Source: Rhodobacteraceae bacterium UBA6796
Lineage (GTDB): Bacteria; Pseudomonadota; Alphaproteobacteria; Rhodobacterales; Rhodobacteraceae
Direction: 5' to 3'
DNA length: 64,000 nt
Assembly (NCBI GenBank): GCA_002452815.1
Contig: DKFM01000005.1
Location: 62,001-126,000, forward strand
Part shown: positions 58,927 through 64,000 of the stretch, piece after piece
How positions within the stretch are numbered: the stretch's first letter is position 1
Layout: the number at the start of each line of letters is the position of its first letter
Position numbers and translations under genes: made by a program
The notes under the pieces: generated by a model
What the model was told of the DNA's origin: nothing
The model's database searches: none
What the model saw: only the letters and a program-made list of their open reading frames with translations

Positions 58927-60089
58927 TCCAGATTGGCGATACGGTTTTCACGCTGAACGATCCGCTGGTTCTGGCGGGGCTTGGCGCGGCGGCGGCATTC
59001 GTGCTGCTGTTTGCGATGGTGCTGATGGTCCTGCGCGCGGCGGGGCGTTCGGCCCGCGCGCTCGATCCGCTATCGGCGCATATGCTGCAACTGGGCCAGC
59101 GCGTTCAGGCCCTGTCGGATGGCCAGCAACAACTCAGCGGCGGGCTCCATCACGTCAGCGAGGCGCAGGCCGTCAGCCAGACCCGGATGCTGGCGCTGAT
59201 GGAACAGCGCCTGACCGAGGTCAGCCGCGGCATGACAGAAAGTCTGCACGGCACCGCCACCCGCACGGCGCGGTCTTTGGGCGATCTGCAGCAGCGGCTG
59301 GAGGCAATCGACAAGGCGCAGGCCAATATCGAAAAACTGTCCGGCAATGTGCTGGGCCTGCAGGACATCCTGTCCAACAAGCAGACCCGCGGCGCCTTTG
59401 GCGAGATTCAGCTGCATGACATCGTGCAAAAGGCCCTGCCCTCGGACGCCTATACGATGCAGGCGACACTCTCGAACGGGAAACGCGCCGATTGTCTGGT
59501 GCATCTGCCCAATCCCCCCGGGCCGATCGTGATCGACAGCAAGTTCCCGCTCGAGGCCTATGAAGCCCTGCGCCGGGCGGAAAACCAGAGCCAGCTGATC
59601 GAGGCGCAGCGGATGATGCGGATTGCCCTGCGCGCGCATATCAAGGCGATTTCCGAACGCTACATTCTGGAAGGCGAAACCGCCGATGGGGCGCTGCTGT
59701 TCCTGCCCTCCGAGGCGGTCTATGCTGAACTGCACGCGAATTTCCCCGAACTCGTGCGCGAGGGATTTGCGGCAAAGGTCTGGATCGTTTCGCCCACAAC
59801 CTGCATGGCGACGCTCAACACGATGCGTGCCGTGCTGAAAGACGCGCGCATGCGTGAACAGGCCGGTGCGATCCGGCGCGAACTGGCCGCGCTTTATGCC
59901 GATGTGGACCGGCTGGGCACCCGGGTGGGCAATCTGGACCGGCATTTCACGCAGGCCGCCAAGGATATCGAAGACATCAAGATCTCGGCCGAGAAAGCAG
60001 GCAAACGTGCCCGCAGGCTCGATAATTTCGATTTCGAGGAACTGGCGCCGGACACGGCCACGCCGCCCGTCGCCCGGATCGAACCCTAG
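58923..60089 (+). CDS. rmuC: DNA recombination protein RmuC
   Basis: A 388-residue RmuC homologue. An N-terminal membrane helix (~residues 15-40) is followed by a coiled-coil (residues ~50-150) and the RmuC core ([61 protein letters not shown]). RmuC limits inversions at short repeats in E. coli. It is translationally coupled to mutL. Confidence 0.93.
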   Translation: MIQIGDTVFTLNDPLVLAGLGAAAAFVLLFAMVLMVLRAAGRSARALDPLSAHMLQLGQRVQALSDGQQQLSGGLHHVSEAQAVSQTRMLALMEQRLTEVSRGMTESLHGTATRTARSLGDLQQRLEAIDKAQANIEKLSGNVLGLQDILSNKQTRGAFGEIQLHDIVQKALPSDAYTMQATLSNGKRADCLVHLPNPPGPIVIDSKFPLEAYEALRRAENQSQLIEAQRMMRIALRAHIKAISERYILEGETADGALLFLPSEAVYAELHANFPELVREGFAAKVWIVSPTTCMATLNTMRAVLKDARMREQAGAIRRELAALYADVDRLGTRVGNLDRHFTQAAKDIEDIKISAEKAGKRARRLDNFDFEELAPDTATPPVARIEP

Positions 60090-60150
60090 GCGATTACGCT
60101 TGCACCGCGCCGCGACTGGCGCGAGACTGGGCGCGAGAACGGAGGACAGA

Positions 60151-60495
60151 ATGCTTACGATCAGCCCGGCCAAGGTCGCCCATGTCATCATCCGCGCGCG
60201 CAAGTTCGACGCCGATGTGCCCGGCTCGGGGCAGGGTCGCGAGTTGCGCGCCTTCATCGCCAATCTGAACGAGGACGAGCAAGCCGCCCTGACCGCGGTG
60301 ATGTGGATCGGTCGCGAAACCTTCGATGCCAGCGAGCTGGACGAGGCCACCGAAACCGCCCGCGCCGAGGCCACCGTGCCGACCGAAGATTACCTGATGG
60401 GTATTCCGATGCTGGCCGATTACCTGGAAGACGGGCTGAACGCGCTTGGCATCTCGCTCGAAGAGGCCGAGGAAGACATCTACCCCTCGGTCTGA
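60151..60495 (+). CDS. DUF3775 domain protein
   Basis: A 114-residue acidic protein of the DUF3775 group: KVAHVIIRARKFDADVPGS, EDEQAALTAVMWIGR and the GIPMLADYLEDGLNALGISLEE segment. Function unknown. GGAGGACAGA precedes the ATG at 60151. It ends just before a good terminator. Confidence 0.82.
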   Translation: MLTISPAKVAHVIIRARKFDADVPGSGQGRELRAFIANLNEDEQAALTAVMWIGRETFDASELDEATETARAEATVPTEDYLMGIPMLADYLEDGLNALGISLEEAEEDIYPSV

Positions 60496-60513
60496 TCCCT
60501 GAATCCTTCATGC

Positions 60514-60546
60514 AAAAGGCGCCGCGGTCTTTCCCGGCGCCTTTTT
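60514..60546 (+). terminator. Rho-independent terminator after the DUF3775 gene
   Basis: Ten-base-pair stem AAAAGGCGCC/GGCGCCTTTT (60514-60523 with 60536-60545), 12-nt loop, and five T residues (60542-60546). Confidence 0.85.
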
Positions 60547-60550
60547 GATT

Positions 60551-60600
60551 TCATCTTGGCTCAAATATCCCACGGGGGTCCGGGGGTGTGAAACCCCCGG
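60551..60600 (+). repeat. Dispersed intergenic repeat, copy 5
   Basis: A/T-rich box TCATCTTGGctCAAATATCC followed by GGGGGTCC and a perfect 8-bp hairpin CCGGGGGT/ACCCCCGG (60580-60587 with 60593-60600). It sits directly after a classical terminator, between convergent genes (DUF3775 and the response regulator). Confidence 0.75.
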
Positions 60601-60609
60601 CGTCCGGCC

Positions 60610-61296
60610 TCAGGCCACCAGCCGATAGCCGCCGGATTCGGTCACCAGCAGACGCGCGTTCGACGGATCGGGCTCGATCTTCTGGCGCAGCCGGTAGATA
60701 TGGGTTTCCAGCGTATGCGTGGTCACCCCGGCGTTATAGCCCCAGACCTCGTGCAGCAGCACATCGCGCGGCACCACGCCATCGGTCGCCCGATACAGAA
60801 ACTTCAGAATGTTGGTTTCCTTCTCGGTCAGCCGGATCTTCTTGTCCTTGGCATCGACCAGCAGCTTCATCGCCGGTTTGAACGTATACGGCCCCAGCTG
60901 GAACACGGCGTCCTCGCTTTGTTCATGGGTGCGCAGCTGCGCGCGCAGCCGGGCCAGCAGAACCGGGAACTTGAACGGTTTGGTGATGTAGTCGTTCGCC
61001 CCCGAATCAAGGCCCAGAATCGTGTCGGCATCGGTGTCATGCCCGGTCAGCATCACGATCGGGCATTTCACGCCCTGCTTGCGCAGCTTCTTGCACAGCT
61101 CGCGCCCGTCGGTATCGGGCAGGCCGACATCCAGCAACACCAGATCATAAAGCGCGGCTTTCGCCTTCTCGACCCCTTCGGCACCCGAGCCAGCCTCGAA
61201 CACGTCGAATTCCTCGGTCGCCAGCAACTGTTCGGCCAGCGCCTCGCGCAGATCGGTATCGTCGTCCACCAGAAGAATTTTTTTCAGCCCTGCCAT
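60610..61296 (-). CDS. OmpR/PhoB-family response regulator
   Basis: A two-component regulator of 228 residues. The receiver has the acidic pocket LLVDDDTDL, phospho-acceptor D56 in LVLLDVGLP, the Thr in VMLTGHDTD and the Lys in ITKPFKFP. The winged-helix DNA-binding domain ends in [38 protein letters not shown] precedes the ATG at 61296. No kinase is adjacent. It resembles the conserved alphaproteobacterial regulator CenR, but this is from memory and not certain. Confidence 0.88.
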   Translation of the reverse strand: MAGLKKILLVDDDTDLREALAEQLLATEEFDVFEAGSGAEGVEKAKAALYDLVLLDVGLPDTDGRELCKKLRKQGVKCPIVMLTGHDTDADTILGLDSGANDYITKPFKFPVLLARLRAQLRTHEQSEDAVFQLGPYTFKPAMKLLVDAKDKKIRLTEKETNILKFLYRATDGVVPRDVLLHEVWGYNAGVTTHTLETHIYRLRQKIEPDPSNARLLVTESGGYRLVA

Positions 61297-61432
61297 CGGT
61301 GCCTCCTTTGTTGTGGATCGAAGCTGGCCCTCGATCACGGTTCCGGCAAGGGGTGTGAAATCTTTCTCACGCGGAGGTGACGCAGCGCCGGGATATGTTT
61401 CAATTTGTGTCAGGCATCGCTATCTGTTGGCC

Positions 61433-62512
61433 ATGGACAACGCATTCTCCCTTGGCCCCACCGCCACCGAACGCCTGAACCGTGCCCGCGCCGATCTGCG
61501 CATCGGCCTGCCCGTGGTGCTGCAGGGTGGTTGTCTGGCGGTGGCGGTCGAAACGCTCAGCCCCGCGCGGTTGGATGCGCTGCGCGCTTTGGGGCCGCTC
61601 ACGCTCGCCCTGACCGCGCGCCGGGCCGAGACGCTGAAAGCCCGGGTCTATGACGGCGATCTGGCGCGGATCGCGGTGCCTGCCGAGGCGGATCTGGCCT
61701 GGCTGCGCGCGCTGGCCGACCCGGCGGACGATCTGCGCATGCCGATGAAGGGCCCGCTGCTATCGGTGCGCGAAGGCGATGCCGGATTTGCGCGCGCCGC
61801 CCTGGCGCTGGCGAAATCGGCGCAGTTGCTGCCTGCGGCACTGCTCGCCCCCCTGCCCGCCCCGCTGCCTGACGGGCTGACCACGCTGAACGCCGCCGAG
61901 GCACTGGCCGCCATCGCCGCCGAAACCGCCCTGGCCCCCGTCGCCGCAGCCCGCGTGCCGATGCGCGCCGCCGAACAGGGCCGATTGCACATCTTCCGCC
62001 CCGATGACGGCGGCGAGGAACATTACGCCATCGAGATCGGGTCGCCCGCGCGCGACAAACCCGTTCTGGCGCGGCTGCATTCAGCCTGTTTTACCGGCGA
62101 TGTGCTGGGCAGTCTGAAATGCGATTGCGGCCCGCAGCTGGACGCCGCGCTGAGCCAGATGGGCCACGAAGGCGCGGGGATCCTGCTTTATCTCAACCAG
62201 GAAGGCCGCGGCATCGGTCTGGCCAACAAGATGCGCGCCTACAGCCTGCAAGATCAGGGCTTCGACACGGTCGAGGCCAATCACCGGCTGGGGTTCGAGG
62301 ATGACGAACGCGATTTCCGCATCGGCGCGGCGCTGCTGCGCAAGCTGGGCTTCTCGCAGGTGCGCCTGCTGACCAACAACCCGGCCAAGGTCGCCATGCT
62401 TGAAGCGAACGGCATCAGGGTCACCGAACGCGTTCCGCTGAAGGTCGGGCTCAGCCGCCACAATGCGGCCTATCTGGCCACCAAGGCCGCAAAATCGGGG
62501 CATATCCTGTGA
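61433..62512 (+). CDS. ribA: GTP cyclohydrolase II
   Basis: First step of riboflavin synthesis. The C-terminal ~180 residues are a complete RibA: zinc ligands C219, C230, C232 ([18 protein letters not shown]), [16 protein letters not shown] and LTNNPAK. The first ~175 residues look like a decayed partner domain, perhaps derived from RibB (DHBP synthase), as the E-x-R-E-x-E-G-D active-site motif is missing. The start at 61433 matches family N-termini. It overlaps the following gene. Confidence 0.9.
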   Translation: MDNAFSLGPTATERLNRARADLRIGLPVVLQGGCLAVAVETLSPARLDALRALGPLTLALTARRAETLKARVYDGDLARIAVPAEADLAWLRALADPADDLRMPMKGPLLSVREGDAGFARAALALAKSAQLLPAALLAPLPAPLPDGLTTLNAAEALAAIAAETALAPVAAARVPMRAAEQGRLHIFRPDDGGEEHYAIEIGSPARDKPVLARLHSACFTGDVLGSLKCDCGPQLDAALSQMGHEGAGILLYLNQEGRGIGLANKMRAYSLQDQGFDTVEANHRLGFEDDERDFRIGAALLRKLGFSQVRLLTNNPAKVAMLEANGIRVTERVPLKVGLSRHNAAYLATKAAKSGHIL

Positions 62513-63066
62513 TGCGACTGACGCCTGCGGGGTTGCGATTTCGCGGGCGCTGCCTGCCCGTGCAGATCGGGCGCGGCGGGCTTACCCGCACGAAACGCGA
62601 AGGCGACGGCGCCACGCCCGTTGGCCGTATGCATGTCGTCGAGATGCTGTATCGCGCCGATCGCCTGCCCGCCCCGGCGCCCTGGGCGCGCCCGATCGGG
62701 CCGCGCGATCTGTGGTGCGATGCCCCGGATCATCCGGCCTATAACCAGCGGGTCGCGGCGCCCTTCGGGGCCAGCCATGAATCCCTGCGTCGTGCCGATC
62801 CGCTGTATGACATCGTTCTGGTAACCGACTGGAACTATCCGCAGGCCAGTCCCGGCAAGGGTTCGGCGATCTTCCTGCATCAGCGCCGCCGCGCGGGCTT
62901 TCCCACTGCGGGGTGCCTCGCGTTCCGGCGCAATCACCTGATCTGGCTGGCGCAGCATATCGCCCCGGGCGAGCCGCTGCTGATCCCCGATCTGGCCTGC
63001 TTTCATCTTGCGAAAAATACCGCGGGGTCCGGGGCCGCGTCCCGGCCACCGCGCGACAAGGCCTAG
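62512..63066 (+). CDS. L,D-transpeptidase (YkuD-domain) family protein
   Basis: A 184-residue protein with a YkuD-type active site: H123 in AIFLHQRRR and Cys135 in FPTAGCLAF, the order expected of L,D-transpeptidases acting on peptidoglycan peptides. No clear signal peptide is visible. The ATG at 62512 (or GTG 62509) overlaps the ribA stop. The last ~20 residues (from about residue 165) are encoded by a dispersed repeat copy and are probably not part of the fold. Confidence 0.82.
   Translation: MRLTPAGLRFRGRCLPVQIGRGGLTRTKREGDGATPVGRMHVVEMLYRADRLPAPAPWARPIGPRDLWCDAPDHPAYNQRVAAPFGASHESLRRADPLYDIVLVTDWNYPQASPGKGSAIFLHQRRRAGFPTAGCLAFRRNHLIWLAQHIAPGEPLLIPDLACFHLAKNTAGSGAASRPPRDKA
63004..63045 (+). 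repeat. Dispersed intergenic repeat, copy 6 (inside a gene's 3' end)
   Basis: Degenerate copy: CATCTTGCGAAAAATACC, then GGGGTCC and a 5-bp hairpin CCGGG/CCCGG (63029-63033 with 63041-63045). Unlike other copies it is read through by the upstream coding frame, which ends only at 63066. Confidence 0.6.
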
Positions 63067-63076
63067 AAGCTGGGGC

Positions 63077-63736
63077 CTAGCGCGCGGAATAGTCCCGCGC
63101 GCCGAAGATCGCCGATCCGACGCGCACATGGGTGGCCCCCGCCGCAATCGCCGCTTCGAAATCGCCCGACATCCCCATCGACAACCCGTCCAGCCCGTTG
63201 CGCGCCGCCATCCCGGCCAGCATCGCGAAATGCGACTCGGGCGGTTCGGCATCGGGGGGAATGCACATCAACCCGCGCACTGGCAGATCCAGCGCGCGCA
63301 CATCCTTGACGAAGCCATCCAGATCGCCGGGCAAGACCCCGGCCTTCTGCGGCTCTGACCCGGTGTTGACCTGGATGAACAGCTCGGGCGAGGCGCCGCG
63401 CGCCTGTGCCAGATTGGCCAGCTTCACCGCCAGCGACGGGCGATCCAGCGTGTGAATCGCCTCGAACAACTCGACCGCCAGCTTGGCCTTGTTGGTCTGC
63501 AACGGCCCGATCATATGCACCGCGACACCGGGAAATTCCGTGCGCCAGGCGGGCCACTTCCCGGCCGCCTCCTGCACATAATTCTCGCCGAACAGCCGAT
63601 GACCTTCGCGCAGAACGGCCTCGACCCGCTCGGCCGGTTGCACCTTGGATACCGCAATCAGACAGACCGATCCCGGCGCGCGCCCTGCCGCCGCTTCGGC
63701 CGCTGCAATCCGCTGCTTGATCTGGCTCAGTCCCAT
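63077..63736 (-). CDS. YggS/PLPBP-family pyridoxal-phosphate homeostasis protein
   Basis: A 219-residue PLP-binding TIM-barrel protein of the YggS family, involved in vitamin B6 and amino-acid homeostasis. The PLP lysine is in VCLIAVSKVQP; FGENYVQE, HMIGPLQTNKAK, VNTGSEPQKAG, LSMGMSGDFEAAI and VRVGSAIFG are characteristic. The ATG at 63736 follows GGAGGG. It is downstream of the porin gene on the same strand, separated by a terminator. Confidence 0.93.
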   Translation of the reverse strand: MGLSQIKQRIAAAEAAAGRAPGSVCLIAVSKVQPAERVEAVLREGHRLFGENYVQEAAGKWPAWRTEFPGVAVHMIGPLQTNKAKLAVELFEAIHTLDRPSLAVKLANLAQARGASPELFIQVNTGSEPQKAGVLPGDLDGFVKDVRALDLPVRGLMCIPPDAEPPESHFAMLAGMAARNGLDGLSMGMSGDFEAAIAAGATHVRVGSAIFGARDYSAR

Positions 63737-63793
63737 CGCACCCTCCGGTTTTGCGGCCAAGACACCATGGGGCGGGGCAAAAGGGAAGGCCCC

Positions 63794-63824
63794 AAAAGAA
63801 AAGAGCGGGCCGAAGCCCGCTCTT
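63794..63824 (-). terminator. Rho-independent terminator of the porin gene
   Basis: Perfect 10-bp stem AAGAGCGGGC/GCCCGCTCTT (63801-63810 with 63815-63824). On the minus strand the loop is TTCG and a TTTTCTTTT-like tract follows. It lies 23 nt past the porin stop. Confidence 0.9.
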
Positions 63825-63846
63825 CCCAAATCCGGATCCGTCAGGA

Positions 63847-64000
63847 TCAGAATTTGAAGGTCACACCGAAGTCGGCAGCGGTATCGCCTTCGACCGAACC
63901 GATGCCGCCGGCCAGGGTAGCGCCGCCACCCAGGTCGTATTTCGCACCGATACCGTACGAGGTGTCAGCAGCCGCGTCAGCGTCAGCAACGGCAGCTTCG
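63847..64000 (-). CDS. Porin, C-terminal fragment (gene continues beyond the window)
   Basis: The last ~50 codons of a porin run off the right edge. The readable end is ...SYGIGAKYDLGGGATLAGG..., then DFGVTFKF and stop. The terminal Phe and alternating hydrophobic residues are the outer-membrane beta-signal, and the sequence strongly resembles the C-terminus of the classic Rhodobacter trimeric porin. An Ala/Asp-rich stretch (VADADAAADTS) at the 5' end of the fragment is probably an extracellular loop. Function: general diffusion pore for small solutes. Confidence 0.9.
   Translation of the reverse strand, partial: EAAVADADAAADTSYGIGAKYDLGGGATLAGGIGSVEGDTAADFGVTFKF

Overview
This 64-kb window looks like chromosomal backbone from an alphaproteobacterium of the Rhodobacteraceae, most like Rhodobacter sensu lato (possibly R. 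capsulatus). The grounds are very high GC with matching codon use, a Rhodobacter-type porin C-terminus at the right edge (ends ...GVTFKF), a serC-serA operon behind what looks like the alphaproteobacterial serC leader RNA, and familiar gene neighbourhoods: purH-lspA-DUF3035-M16-M16-mutL, and the order rbfA-truB-rpsO-pnp. No rRNA, tRNA, CRISPR array, prophage or insertion sequence was seen. Genes are tightly packed and no stretch over 300 bases lacks a gene.

Layout. 1-3.9 kb: a minus-strand operon with a membrane/flavoprotein fusion (TVP38 domain plus disulfide reductase), a CDP-alcohol phosphatidyltransferase and a YnjB-type binding protein; the transporter probably continues past the left edge. 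4.1-6.1 kb: amino-sugar kinase and nagA. 6.0-9.9 kb: serine biosynthesis (serB divergent from serC-serA). 9.9-10.7 kb: a PPP-type phosphatase. 10.8-22.7 kb: a surface-glycan locus with a lipid A-type acyltransferase, neuB, a capsule-like protein, a glycosyltransferase, a pyruvyltransferase-like protein, neuC and two tandem Kdo-transferase (GT30) paralogues on the plus strand, converging on a minus-strand block of glycosyltransferase, neuA, SDR and Gfo/Idh/MocA oxidoreductase. NeuC, NeuB and NeuA together make a CMP-nonulosonic acid, and no classical sialyltransferase was recognised, so the GT30 paralogues are candidate transferases.

22.8-38.9 kb: mixed housekeeping genes: thiolase, a STAS/anti-sigma kinase pair, hspQ, a transglycosylase-like lipoprotein, lolA, ftsK, an aminotransferase, an amidase, a UbiH-type hydroxylase, a Trm112-like protein, a LON-domain protein, a thioredoxin/TPR protein, xthA, an aldehyde dehydrogenase and a 1-Cys peroxiredoxin.

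39-48 kb: the ribosome/RNA-maturation genes pnp, rpsO, truB and rbfA, interrupted by an MgtC-like protein, an RTX-repeat protein, a DUF1643 protein and a phosphodiester glycosidase; then dapB. 48-64 kb: an SDHAF4-like protein, rsmB, a heparinase-like protein, purH, lspA, a lipoprotein, two M16 peptidase subunits, mutL, rmuC, a DUF3775 protein, an OmpR-type response regulator, ribA, an L,D-transpeptidase-like protein, a YggS-type PLP protein and the porin end.

The most distinctive non-coding feature is a dispersed intergenic repeat family (36.5, 44.9, 48.0, 53.1, 60.6 and 63.0 kb). It joins an A/T-rich segment (like TTCTTCTTGGcnnAAATAyyC) to a GGGGGTCCGGGGG hairpin or to an inverted copy of itself, usually at the 3' ends of genes. 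One copy runs into a coding sequence and supplies its C-terminal tail.
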